This document shows, piece by piece, positions 45,379 to 57,434 of a stretch of 64,000 nucleotides of DNA. The notes beneath the pieces were generated by a model, which did not search any database, was not told where the DNA came from, and was given only the letters and a program-made list of their open reading frames with translations. How positions within the stretch are numbered: the first letter of the stretch is position 1; every line of letters starts with the position of its first letter. Source of the stretch: Tetmemena sp. SeJ-2015 (taxonomy: Eukaryota > Ciliophora > Spirotrichea > Sporadotrichida > Oxytrichidae); contig JAJKFJ010022002.1 of assembly GCA_027382625.1 (NCBI GenBank), positions 124,001 to 188,000 of the forward strand, given 5' to 3'. The position numbers and the translations under genes are program-made.

Positions 45379-48300
45379 TCAGCTATTCTTTTTAATAAAA
45401 TAGAGCAGAGTTTTTAATTCTGGAAGAAAACTTAACCTCCATTTATTCTAGGAGGTTAAGTTAGTTCTTCTTGCCTTGTTCCTCCTATCTATCTTAATTT
45501 CTCTGGTCTAAATGAGAGGCTGCTCTAATTCAATCTCTTTATGCAAAGCCAGATTATTGTCCATTTGTTAACTTTGATGGCTCAATTGCATCTCCTCGAA
45601 CTTGTGAAGCATGCCAGCTATCTATATCTTGTTAATCCTCTGATAATTGCTCTTTTCAAAGGGGAAGGACATCTTCCTCCCCTTGTGATCTTTGTCAAAC
45701 CCATTGCTCAGCTGATTTTCCAGTAAATTACCTTGAGAGGAGGTGTTAATCAAAAGCTAAGTCTAGGGAGAGTCAAGTTTATCCATCATGTTCTTCTTTA
45801 TTCTCTCTTGTGGATCAGGGCCCAGATGTGGAGTTTGATACTAAGTCTTGAAGGCATCACTAAGGTGCGGTCGGTTTTTACCTTCATACTCGAAAACATT
45901 CCCACTGCCTTTCACATAATAGGAAATAGGTTTAAATTAGAATAGCCAGTGCAATTTTTTAATAATCAGGTGAGTGAGCTTCTTCCTTCAAGTCAAATTG
46001 ACCAGCTACTTCATTTTAGAATTAATGGTCCATGAGACTTAACTTATGTTGATGGCGCATCAAGCTCAAATCACTCTTCTTTTAACTGTTGTATTATGCC
46101 AAAAACATAGGCTCCTCATCTTCCTTCACCTCTTCTTTCTCATCAGAGGGCCTGAATAGTACAAGCTCAGGCTCTATCTTTCTTCTTGAGAGATGCTACT
46201 CTGAATTATGTCCTGGGAATGGAGCAATGTCGTTTAGTGAGTTCACATTTGTTACTGTGTTTGAAAATTTGCTTTAGTCTGCTCAACCTACTCTTTAAAA
46301 AGTTCAAAATTTCTGCAAGAGAGACTATAAGATATATTGACTTTGATGGAAGCCGGAATAATTGCAGAGCTTCTTTTCTTTGAGGGAGAATTTTTATGCT
46401 TTTTGCATTGCTGTATCGATTGATGAAGCAGTTCAAAATCGTTACAAATTCTAGGCTCATAGGAATAAAAGATTATATAAACATAACTTTAAATGATGAA
46501 TGCCCTCTTGCAATTTTAGTTTCCTCCTCTTCATTTCTCCTACCTGAACCTGAGGCCTAAGTCCGTGAGGGATTATAAGTTTGCATGAACTTAGCCCTGA
46601 AATCATTTTTGTTGTCGAACTGCTCTTTAAAAGAGTTCAGCGTCGCATCTAACCCTCGATGAGTAACTTGCTCTTCCCTTAAAGTTTCAAGGTATTGCTA
46701 GGAATCCAATTCTGGAACCTGGAAGAAAGGAATATCAGAGAAAGCCTTTTTATGATTGTTGACGACTAAATCTATGATTCGCTTTTGCTGTTCTGTGATG
46801 CCTGCATTTTCTTCAAATAATTACAAATATGATAAAATCTTGCTTAGGTGTTCCATAACTCACAATATCTAACTTGAGGTCATTCTCCATGTTATTGTTC
46901 TCTAGCAGCACATTCTTAAATAGAACAAATGATAATGGGTAAATATCTTCATGTTTATGAGTTTCGAGGCTTACATTTTTTGAGCCAAATCATTTCTTGG
47001 ATTTAAATCATCTCTAAATGATTGAAATTCATCTATTGGCATGTCAAAAGTGTCAAATGTATCTTCATTGTTTTAGTCTTCGACTACGAGAGACATTTGT
47101 AAATCTCTAACTTTTTTCCCCTCTTTGTTGAATTCTTCTTGGGCTGGACTTTTTTCAAACATTGGAGTTGCATGAGACTCTCTTTGGACGGTATCGCCTC
47201 CCTTGCTACTTTGCAAGTTGCTACCTCCTCCAAATTTAATTCCATTTCAACAAAGAAGAAACTATTCATCATATTTACGATATTTTTAAACTATGAGCTT
47301 TAATGCTGCTCTCTTTGAGATAGCCTGCCGTAGCATAATCGTTCGCCATCTTTTTATTCTACCCATTATTAGCGGGAGTTCCATTTGGCATTCCCACTGC
47401 CAGTCCATAAGAAGATTCTGCTGCATCCATGGGTGGGAAGCCGCTGAGGGTATACTTCTCACTCTTGAACGCCTTGATCACACTTGCGGAGTTCTCTGCC
47501 TCTGCCCCCTTAAACGAAAAGTTCCTGGTGTTGGGGTTGAAGTTATCATATTATGCAAACATATTAAAGATCATCAGGTCGCTTTTAAGAGGAGCATCTT
47601 ATAACCTTAACCTCGTCATCTTGTTGAATATCGAGATTCAGGTGCATGTTAGGGCTAATCTCGCTGACTAAGATAGCATTCTTCCCATGGATCTTATGAT
47701 AGTTGATAAAAGCATGAGCAAGCAAGATAATTTGTTTTGAAGTTGTGTCCTGCAAAATCTGAAACGGTGTGATCTTGGTACTAAGCTTGTATTTCTGAGA
47801 TAGAATCATTGGAGATCATTTCGCCAAGATTCATATCGTCCGTTTCAGTTAAAAATTCTTTGAAGATATGCCTTTACTCATGATAGTTCAATTACATACG
47901 TAATTATTTGTAATTATTGAGAACTTATAGGGATAAATGTGAATGAGTTGCTTTCTTTCAGGCCGTCTAAGTATTCTTGAGAGGTAGCAGAGCTGAAGCC
48001 AGGCCTCCATCCTAAGAATACTCCTACTTGCCCTTGATCTGTGAATTTCAAAGCGTTAGAAACTAGGTTGATCAGAAAGTAAAATGTGAAATGAGATTTG
48101 GTGTAATTTATAACTCAGAACTTGGTTGATTCTTTGTTCGTCAGTAACTACCTTCTTGGGAAAGTTTGATGAGATGAAAAACTGTAAGGAGTTATTTTTC
48201 TCCTGTGATTTCAGATAGTTCATTTTAAGAATGCGTTTTATGTTCCTTTCAAATCAAAAGCAGTTTAACAATCAGATAAATACTCTATGCCTAAGAGTTT

Positions 48301-49751
48301 AATACTTTATATATAAGCAGTCTTGTTAATCTCTACTTTCTTAGCCTTGAGTTTCGAAAATTCCAGAATATTTCCTATGAGTGTGTGTAAATGTTCTCCA
48401 CAGGATTTGGCTATACCAAATAGCTCAGTTGTCTAGAAACATCTTGGGCCAAAAGATTTCTCGAGAAGTGTAACAGTTCCCATTAGACTAAGGATGAATG
48501 AGAGCGAAAACCAAAGCTTACGAGTTAAGGGGATTTCTAAGTTCATGAACCAGAGAAGCGGCATGAATCTCATTATCCTAAATAGTCTCATGTAACTGCA
48601 TCTTCCTAGTCTACAGTTTAAGAATTTCATCTACTAAAAGGGGATAGTTTAAAGTGGCCAAAATCCAAAACATCATCAGTATTAAATATCTTAGAAAAGG
48701 ATTTTTTGAAATTAAGATATCAGTATGCCTATGATTTCCATTTCTCTATATATACATGCTTAATAGATAATTCTAAATTCTTACGAATAGAAAATGTCCT
48801 TAGCTGTCATAATCTCGCCATAGAAAAAGCACTTAAGCATCTCAACTCCTTTAAAAATAGCTTATTTAATTAAACTCCAACTAAAATTGCAAAGACCTTT
48901 ATGCTGTTTCTAATTACATTAAATTCCATTTTCATTTATATGTTTCCGAAAATCTTTGCTTTATTATCCCTCTCAAATGAAACCCTGAATATTTCTATGT
49001 AGACGAAAGCCGACATGACGTGTGTGACGAGAAGGGGTGCCGAATTCAGAATTAAGATTCCAACAAGAAACTAGAAGAAATTTTGAGAATGAAAGAGTTG
49101 AGATAAGGAATATTTCTTATCAGGAATACACTTCATTCAAAAGGTGAAAATATCTTCAACAGTTTAGTATAAAGTTAGCTATGTCTACTTACTTTGAAAA
49201 CGAAACCACTCAGAACAAGTTTCTTCATCAAAGATGAATCCTGCATTTAAATATTTTTAGTATCTATGGAGAAAATAAGCATGAAAATAGTACCAATTAT
49301 TGCGAAAAAGTTCATTGCTATGTTTATAATATGTGCTGAATCATAGATTATCTGAAATTTAATTACGCCTAAAATACAATTAAAAATGTGAGTGAGTTTG
49401 ATCTATCACCATTTTTAGTGATGCATGGATGGGCAGCATCTATAGCTTCATAGCTATTATATTGGAAAATAGGAAGTATGAGTGATATCGTGAGGTTGAA
49501 AATTCCAATCAGTAGTAAAAAGGATATTTAAAGCATGTGTATATTTATTTTAGAGTATAAATCAGAACTCCGACTATATACCGATGGACTCAAACCATGT
49601 ATCTGAAATTGAGCTCATTTTTAAAATGGTCTTTGTCCTCTATGAGTGCCTTCTCCATAATGTCCGAGTCATCATCAAAGAAGCTGAATTGCTGTCTCAT
49701 CTCGAGGAAGCTTAGGCTGTTAAATTAGTGCAGCAAATTTTTGAGCGACAT
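45379..49751 (-). CDS. Membrane sensor histidine kinase-like protein (copy B)
   Basis: ATG 49751-49749 begins MSLKNLLHQFNSLSFLEMRQ. Several hydrophobic, membrane-type segments follow (49.6-48.8 kb). The phospho-acceptor block [18 protein letters not shown] is at about 48600, and the ATP-domain N box [22 protein letters not shown] at 48150-48030 is split by an IES. Then comes VGVFLGWRPGFSSATS and a region shared with copy C ([32 protein letters not shown]) and a long Gln/Asp-rich tail (DTFDMPIDEFQSFRDDLN; EQQKRIIDLVVNNHKKAF). The end at TGA 45381-45379 is provisional. G1/G2 ATP-binding loops were not found in this span; they do occur in the next gene downstream. Multiple IESs interrupt it (e.g. 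about 48230-48350, 46390-46500). Confidence 0.72.
45429..45462. repeat. Perfect 12-bp inverted repeat, 10-bp loop
   Basis: AACTTAACCTCC, then ten bases, then GGAGGTTAAGTT. It lies about 50 bp before the provisional stop of copy B and about 110 bp upstream of the next gene's ATG. It could form a hairpin or be an inverted pointer pair. Confidence 0.8.
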
Positions 49752-49863
49752 TCTTGCCTTAATGAATAATCGATTAATATTAATAAAATAAGTAATTAAA
49801 CTTTTGACCATGGAAAAAGATTAAACACTAAAAGATAACAGACCACTTAATGTGATACTAGTT

Positions 49864-52506
49864 TCAACATTTATTTGTAAAGCTACTTTAAAACTACTCA
49901 AGTAAGAGAGACACTGATTTACTAAATTTATCTTAAATTTCATCTTTACTTACTCTTTAATTGAAAATTAGAGGAGAGTCCTAAATTTTTTAGAATATGA
50001 TGGAGTGTATCGCCTCCCTTGTCGCTTTATTAAAACTATCCAAAGTTAAGATCTTGATCACCAAGAAGAAACTGATCGACTTCTTCGATAAACTTTTGAT
50101 TGTTGACTGTACTGTTGCTCTCCCTAGGACCGCCTGCATGAAAAAGTTGAACATAATAATATATCTTTTGCTGTAAGCCACTTCAATAATTCTTAATCCA
50201 TAGGTGGGAAGCCGCTGAGGGTATACTTCTCACTCTTTAACGTCTTGATCACGCTTGCGGAGTTCTCTGCATCTGCCCCCTTGAACGAAAAGTTCCTGGT
50301 GTTGGGGTTGAAGTTAAACTTAAAGAAATTAAGTGAAGTTATCATTTGCCCTGTTATCTGAAATACTTCTGCTAACCTTTCTAGTGGACTATATTTCAAA
50401 CTCTAGAGCAGAAGGAACTCTGAAGAAATCTCCTTCATTCATCTAGTTAAAGTTAAATTGACCAGGCCTCATAGCTCCTGCTTGGTTTTAATTAGATTGA
50501 GCTACTCCATTGGGGCTGAAAAAATTGTTCCATGCTTACTACTGTTGAGACTGATTATGGTTCATAGTTCCATTTGAACCATTTACTGGCTGCCTATAAT
50601 GAGCAAAGTGATAACTGCCTCCGTTTTCAGTTATCATAGGCAATGAAACTTGTCGTTCAGAAAGTGAGTCATTAGAAGCATCTCCCTAAATTCCATTGCT
50701 ATTAGCTAATGATTCATATAGGTTTCCTCATCAAATTCTACTAGCGCTTTTAATATAATTAGCATACATTCTTTGAATATAAGAGCTTTGAAAAGATTTC
50801 TCTATTCTTGGAAATGCAGAGGGGAACTTTCTTCTTATGTGCTTAGTCTTTGATTAGAGTCAACAGTGGATTAGCCAGGTCGCCATCCCAAGTATACACT
50901 TACAGATCCGTTGTCTGTAAATTTCAAGGCATTGGATATCAAATTAATAAGGACCTGATTCATTCTTTGCTCATCTGTTACTACCTTCTTAGGAAAGTTG
51001 CTAGATATAAAGTAGTTCAGTTTATTCTACTTCTCCTATGATTTGAGAAAGTTCATTTTGATAATCCTCTTTACATTTGCCTTTAGATCAAAAGCATTAA
51101 TTTAACACACATGTTAGTGTAGAAATTTGAGCAGTCTTGTTGATTTCAACTTTCTTTGCCTTTAATTTTGAGTACTCAAGCAAGTTTCCAATTAGAGTGT
51201 GAAGATGCTCTCCACAAGACTTGGCCATTGAGAAGATTTCTGATGTCTGAATGTTCTTCGGGCCAAAAGATTTCTCCAAGAGTGTAATTGTCCCCATCAA
51301 TCTCGAAATAGGGTAAGATAACACAATAGTTTAATTCAGAGAGCTAATTTTATGTAAACTTACGAGTTAAGTGGGTTTCTAAGTTCATGAACCAAGGAGG
51401 CCGCATGGATTTCGTTTTCCTCAAGCATTTTCATGAACTCAACATTTCATTAAGTATATTGAATAAAGATGTGCTATATAAAGACATTCTTCTACTGGAG
51501 TTAGTGAATCTCCTCTACCATAGTTGGGAAATTAAAGATATTGAAACCCCAGAAAAGAATGACCAGTCGAACTATCTCCATTTCGCTATAATTAGATTAT
51601 TCACTTGAGTAAATTAAGTTTTTTAAAAACTTCTAATCCTCTTTCAGGGAGAAATTTGGTTTTATATCATAAATCTAGTGTTTAACTTTCAAGAATTATT
51701 ACAATCTTCTTATTGTCATAGGATTATTATTTTTAATTATAAAAAGTATTTTAAAAGTTGCATAAGCAGAGGTGCTTGCTTCAATAATTATTTGAGCAAA
51801 AATATTAGAATTAGCAACAAAAAGAACTAGTGCAAATTATCTGAAACTTTACTCTCAAATTGTTCATAGCCTAAATTCTACATCAAAAGAAGCTATCGAT
51901 AAGGTTTGAATTTATTTCTTAAATAAGACGGTTAATTTAAGTTTAAAATTAATTCTGCATTATTTATTTCCCAGTCTATCTTTTATCTTATAAATATTAA
52001 TTATAGGATATTATAAGCTCTTGGTTTTGGAACTTAATATGGATCCCGACTCTTAATGTATTCTGTTTGTTGGAGTTACTCTATTTAGAAGGATTTGGGA
52101 GTACTTACCAATAAAAAATATCTTTCTCGCTCATACTCTAAGAAGAATATATGCTGCGGAACAGCTCAACACTTAATTATTTTATGTAAACTCCTACTAT
52201 CATCAAAAGAAATGCAAGAGTGAAAGTCAGGATTCACATAAGCTAAAATGAATCTTATAGGATTTGATAAAAGATTCGATGGCTCTTGGCTTGGTCAAAA
52301 GAAACTAGAAATGCGGGGATGTAGACTACGCTAGCTAGAATTTAAGCAATGAGCAGCTGAGTGTTGTCAATGATAAATATCCCTACCACCATCTATATTT
52401 GCAATTATTAAACTTATAAAATGGACAGCCAAAATAAGCAAAGTAAATCATGTTGTGAGAAATTGTTCCTATTATATAAGGATTTTACTTTATCAAGTGA
52501 ACTCAT
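49864..52506 (-). CDS. Shorter histidine-kinase paralogue (copy C)
   Basis: ATG 52506-52504 begins [20 protein letters not shown]. Hydrophobic membrane segments follow ([40 protein letters not shown]). The HisKA block [18 protein letters not shown] is at about 51410-51350 and, after an [23 protein letters not shown] and [18 protein letters not shown]. The N box [14 protein letters not shown] is near 50900. It ends in the region shared with copy B ([32 protein letters not shown]), then a tail ending near TGA 49866-49864. There are no G1/G2 loops and no receiver domain. It lies directly upstream of copy B in the same orientation, so a tandem duplication is likely. Confidence 0.7.
50205..50316. 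repeat. Duplicated segment shared with 47428-47545
   Basis: On the plus strand both start at GGTGGGAAGCCGCTGAGG and run for over 100 bp with few differences, encoding the same peptide on the minus strand in copies C and B. This is the most conserved nucleotide stretch of the tandem pair. Confidence 0.85.
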
Positions 52507-53270
52507 TATGTGTAATACGCCGGGAAAGAGAAGTAAGTATAGCTAAGAAGAGATGGAAGATACTATGATGGTTTTGTAAATTTCTGAGATTTTTTCTTTC
52601 TTACTTTTATACTACTCTTTAAAAAATATATTATAAATTTAAGGATTATACAGTAGCTTGAGACTACAAAGTACTTTATCTTATCTGCATCCATCAATAA
52701 ATTATAAAATAACTAGCAGATATTTTTATAGTTCAAGTAACTGGAAGCTATTATTGAAAAGAATAAGGCAGCAGAAACCCAAAGCTGAGAAATGTCATAA
52801 GTCATCTAATAAATTAGTAAACCTTTATCATTTTTTGAATCTAGAGAAATAGAGAATCTGTGTTGAGAGCGCCTTCGCCGTTAAATTAGAAGAGTGGATT
52901 TATGAGAGAGATCATCACATTGAACAAATTAACGACATTCATAAATATAATTCATAACAACTCCTTTTAAGTTTAATAATTTGAGGAATAATGGCGACTA
53001 CGTATTTACTGATTCTCATGTTATATCTGAACTCACATTCATTCTTGATGTGTTAATTATTGTCCATGAGGCCCTTGTCTGTAAAGTCCTAGATATAGCA
53101 TGTCGGACTTATTTACCTTCTCTGCTCCAAAAAGAAGTCCACTCTTAATAAAATTAAGATTCATACACATCCACATATATGACTATCTATATAATTTTAA
53201 TAGCTTTGTAATTTGTATGTGCATGTTTGTGACAGGTTTGATTGTAACTAATTTTACAATGTGATGAGTA
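52507..53270 (+). other. Spacer with an orphan coding-like segment
   Basis: Mostly AT-rich and non-coding. At about 52820-52985 (+) a frame reads QRICVESAFAVKLEEWIYER then DHHIEQINDIHKYN with good composition, but with no start or continuation. It could be a single MDS of a gene located elsewhere. Confidence 0.4.
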
Positions 53271-54490
53271 TATTCTTGATTTAGCGTTGATTTTCAAAAG
53301 TTTAAATTAATCTAGTGGCTGTTGACAAACGTTAGAAGAGAGCAGGCTGAGGTTCCTGATGTAGTGCTCCTGGTTTCCTGGCAGTTTGAAATTCTCACGT
53401 CTATTCTAGTGGAGATCTATTTAAAAGTAGGAATTAAATTAAAAGCACACCTTAATTAATTAAAAATCACATTTGCGCATTGGAAGTTTAGACTATTGGA
53501 ACATTTTGGGATTAGACTATTGGAACATTTTAGTAGGAATTTTATAGTGTGTAAAATAAAAGCGCATTCCTGATTTAATTAGAGTGTAATTGTTCCAATA
53601 GTCTAAAAATGAGGGGGAGTGGTTTGGACATTGCGAATAAGAAGGCGTAATATTTAAGATTAAGTTGCAGAATTAGATAAGCCTTAAAAAGTTCAAAACC
53701 AAGGTCTATACTATTGAGCTTCATCGAGGCGGAATCGGTGTCGTTCAGACTCAACATGTCTTCTGTGACTGTATCTGTGAAGTTAGCTCTCCGCCTGCCC
53801 TATACGCGCGTCAAGCGACCCTGCTCCTCCATGCCTCTCCCTCTCTAAGTGCACAGTCACCTCCCGGCTCTGAATGGAAATATTGCCTCCCGCTTCCTTC
53901 ATCTCTACCCGGTAGGCTTGTCCAAGCCAGGTGGGCTCCCCTGTTCAGCCAATGCACAAGCTTAGAGACGTTGCGCATGAGGGCACCAAGATGGAGTGGC
54001 ATGCTTATCACCCTTGCTCTGTCTGAGGGAACTGAGCTACGAGTGCGGCCCTGGTGTCAGTGCTTCATTTTAATCTTACTAGGAAAATATTTATAATTGG
54101 ACTAAATATATTACGCCTTCTTATTTGCAATGTCCAAACCACTCCCCCTCATTTTTAGACTATTGGAACAATTACACTCTAATTAAATCAGGAATGCGCT
54201 TTTATTTTACACACTATAAAATTCCTACTAAAATGTTCCAATAGTCTAATCCCAAAATGTTCCAATAGTCTAAACTTCCAATGCGCAAATGTGATTTTTA
54301 ATTAATTAAGGTGTGCTTTTAATTTAATTCCTACTTTTAAATAGATCTCCACTAGAATAGACGTGAGAATTTCAAACTGCCAGGAAACCAGGAGCACTAC
54401 ATCAGGAACCTCAGCCTGCTCTCTTCTAACGTTTGTCAACAGCCACTAGATTAATTTAAACTTTTGAAAATCAACGCTAAATCAAGAATA
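53271..54490. mobile_element. 1.22-kb element with 383-bp terminal inverted repeats
   Basis: The left arm 53271-53653 and the right arm 54108-54490 are reverse complements with one mismatch seen by eye (GCGAATAAG vs GCAAATAAG). The outermost bases are TA; the ends TTCTTGAT.../...ATCAAGAA flanked by TA fit a TA target-site duplication as in Tc1/mariner-type elements. The ~455-bp core (53654-54107) is GC-rich compared with the arms and the region, and holds no long TGA-terminated gene. The arms carry repeated AGACTATTGGAACA motifs. The element has no visible transposase, so it is probably a non-autonomous (MITE-like or fold-back) germline element. The near identity of the arms suggests recent activity or homogenisation. 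Confidence 0.88.
53654..54107. other. GC-rich core of the inverted-repeat element
   Basis: About 455 bp with sequence such as CCTGCCCTATACGCGCG and a base composition unlike anything else in the window. A minus-strand frame of 66 codons (54011-53811) exists but has no recognisable domain. No tRNA- or rRNA-like fold is obvious. Confidence 0.6.
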
Positions 54491-54841
54491 TTATGTGTGT
54501 GAGTGGTTTAACTAAATAATTAATTGATAAATAAGATGAACACCAGCGAAAGAGTAAGGCAAAGATCTAATTGACGAAGAGTTATTATCACCTTACTTAA
54601 ATAAAACAGCTAATGAATGTTATAATCAAATTAAGAACAATCAAAATTTAACTTGCAAAAGTTCTCAAAGGGATTTTCATGAATTTTAAATGTTTCTTGT
54701 TTAAATTTGGAACTATAAATCGGTATTTTCTATATAAATACCGAAATATATATGAGTTCTATCGAAGAAAACTATAAGTTTAAATGCTTTGAGTTTGGTA
54801 ATTAGAGATTAAAACTATAAAGCAGCTTATTAAAACTGCTT
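54491..54841. other. AT-rich spacer
   Basis: Sequence between the inverted-repeat element and the 3' end of the coiled-coil gene. No coding frame is supported. Confidence 0.45.
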
Positions 54842-57277
54842 CTCTCTAGAGTTTGTAGGCCCTAAATAAGATTTGTCTGGTTTTGGATGTTTTTTTCTTG
54901 CTCAATTATTCTTCTTTTTGGCTTTCTTCTCCTCTTCGATTTGCTTTCTTCTCGCAAACTCCTCTCTCTATAGACAATTTATGAGAACCACTCCATTTAT
55001 AAAAAAGCTTGCTTTGATAAATACTAACCTTAGTCTTGATGTTCTTTCTCTGTTCCTCCATGTCGATGTTAATCATCTTGTTAAACTTCTCTTCGTCTCC
55101 CTCTCCGCCATCGCCGGTCATCATCATACTCTTCACTGGATAGTGGGTGTAGTCGCCACCTCCCTAGGTTCTTGTCTCATCATCAGCTCTGGTTATTCCA
55201 CTCACTGGTCTCACTCTGATGTTCTTGGTCAGGAACTCTTCAGTGGCAAAGTCATTCATGAAATCCTTGGCTGTGATGTAGCCTCTATCTTCTTCATCCT
55301 CTTCCACTATCAATTGCTCCAGCTGGCGGATTATAGACTCGCAGATCTTCTAAAAGATGAAAGGCATCGGCTTCTAACTCTCATGTTTAAATGAAAATAT
55401 TTGGACACAAACATTATAGACTAGATGTTGAGAGATGTTTTCATTGAATTGCTAATCTATCTTTTGAATTATACGAGAGACCCAGCTGCACACCTAATCG
55501 TTAACTAATTGCACCTTCTTGTTGATGTCCTCAGTCTTTTCAAGTTGCTTGCGGAGCTTTGACAACTTCTGATCGATTGCACTTAGCTGAGGATTCAAGA
55601 GTAGGGGATTAAGTTACTAGCTACCCCCTGTCTTCTTCTCCTCTCCATCGGCTTAGATTTACAAGTCATGCAGCTTATCCCTCCACTGGTCATTCTCCTT
55701 GCGCAAGTTATCTATCTTGCGTTCGTTCTCAGATACTGCCATCAGCAGCTGAGAGTATGTGTTCTCGCGAGTGAGGAACTTGTGAACTATCTCCTGCACA
55801 TCTGAGAAACCAGTTGCTGCTCTTATCTTCTAGAAGGCGTCCTCAATTTCCTAAGTTCTCTTCATCTCCTTCTCCATCTTTCTCTTCAAGAATTTAATGC
55901 TTCTAATTCCACCTCTTAATTTTATTTGAATGAGCTCCAAAGTCTCTGTACCATGTAGTTCTCTTGCATCTTGAGTTCGTTGCTATCCTTGTTTTCATTA
56001 GCAGCACTCTCTGCTATTTCTTGTTGTCTTCTGACTCTCTCCATCCTTCTCTGTAATGCTTCTTCCTTGTTTCGGATGCTTTTTTGAAGCGACTGGATTC
56101 TCTCCTACCTCTTTCTCTGCTCGAGATCTATCTGCTTCATGAGTGCTTCTAGCTTAACTTTGGCTTGCATGCGCTGCTCTTTGGTCTTGCGGGATTTCTC
56201 ACTCTCTTCAGTCATGATACCCTCCTTTTGGCGTTGGGACTCTAGCATATCATTGGCTTCAATCTTGATTGCGATCAGGTCTTTCTTCATGCGCTCTATC
56301 ATGTGGGCATACGACCTCTAAAACATCAACTCAAAGTCACTTAAATAAGTAAAAAAGCTAATTACTATGTGAAAGAGAGAGTAAAATTCTATATATATGC
56401 AAAGTCGTGTTCTTCTTTGATCATATTCAACTCTCCATCATTTGATTGCATAAAAGATAATATAAGCCATGATATAAACTTTTCTCTTAAAGTTTAATTT
56501 CATAAAAGAGGTCTTCCTGAAGAGGCTATCTTCAAACTTGTACTCCTCTTCATTCTTCTGATCTAATTTTTTCTATAATAAAGTTATAAGCTCAACTCAC
56601 TAGAATTATTTTGACACTACATACCTTCAACTCCTCAAGCTCTCTTTCTCTTTCTCTAACTTATAAAATGACTTATAAATTAAGCATGAGATTCTATGAA
56701 ACTAGTTTATTCATGTTGTCGTATTTGATTCTTAGTTTTCTGAGAGTGACACTCACCTCCTTCTTCTCCTCATCTCCTGCTTCCTAAATAAATGTTATAG
56801 TCCTAATAATGCCAAAGAGAGGAGATATTTAAACACGATTAACTTTGAAAAAGAAAGATCCAAGAATGCAAATGCAAGAAATTCTAGCTTACCCAACTGG
56901 GAATAAAGTTGTTCGGCTCCAGGAGAGTGCTTTGCTCCACATAGGCGTTTTAAGTTTTTGAGTCATCCCTAAATTAAACATTGTTAATACATAATCTCCT
57001 AATATAGACTGTGGAGGAGGAGTGTATTTAAGAAACTTAAAATTTATTACTCCATCCTCACACTTCAAGCATTTTCTCAGACAAGATAAAAATAATTCGG
57101 CAGCCCTTATAATTCAAACTTACTTGTATTTTCTCATGAGGATGCTGTGACTAGTCTAGGGAGCTTTCTAAATCAGGGTAATTAAATCTATAGGTAAGTT
57201 ACATAGCTAGCAGGTTTGCGGACCATGGATCTTGAACCAGAAACTGCTGTCTTAGGAGCCTTGTAATTCGAAGCCAT
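54842..57277 (-). CDS. ODAD1: Coiled-coil protein, outer-dynein-arm docking (CCDC114) like
   Basis: ATG 57277-57275 begins MASNYKAPKTAVSGSRSMVR, followed by short coding pieces between AT-rich breaks (about 57210-57000, 56870-56780, 56700-56640, 56480-56320). The bulk is coiled coil: ERMKKDLIAIKIEANDMLES, KLEALMKQIDLEQRKR, and the segment EIEDAFQKIRAATGFSDVQE followed by IVHKFLTRENTYSQLLMAVS, which matches the CCDC114/CCDC63 family pattern (…AFQKIKDATGVSD…FL…E). These proteins anchor outer dynein arms to ciliary doublet microtubules. The C-terminal part has EEDEEDRGYITAKDFMND and a Lys-rich end (RREEFARRKQIEEEKKAKKK). The stop was not fixed exactly; the end coordinate is approximate. Confidence 0.7.
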
Positions 57278-57434
57278 ACTTCAACAATAAACTTTAAATT
57301 ATGAATTTAAATCATCCATCTCATCTGCGATTCTATACTGCTCAGTTAATCTTACTCTTCTCATGATCACTTAATGAACTTATCAAATCAAATGACACTA
57401 TCAAATTAGAAGAAAACCACTTTAAAAACGGTTA

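Noticed and set aside
53811..54011. 66-codon ORF in the GC-rich core as a transposase
   Set aside because: Too short, with no DDE or DNA-binding motif. GC-rich sequence has few chance stops.
54873..55394. 173-codon hydrophobic plus-strand ORF (apparent membrane protein)
   Set aside because: It is the reverse complement of a charged coiled-coil coding region on the minus strand; antisense of Lys/Glu-rich sequence reads as Phe/Leu/Ser.
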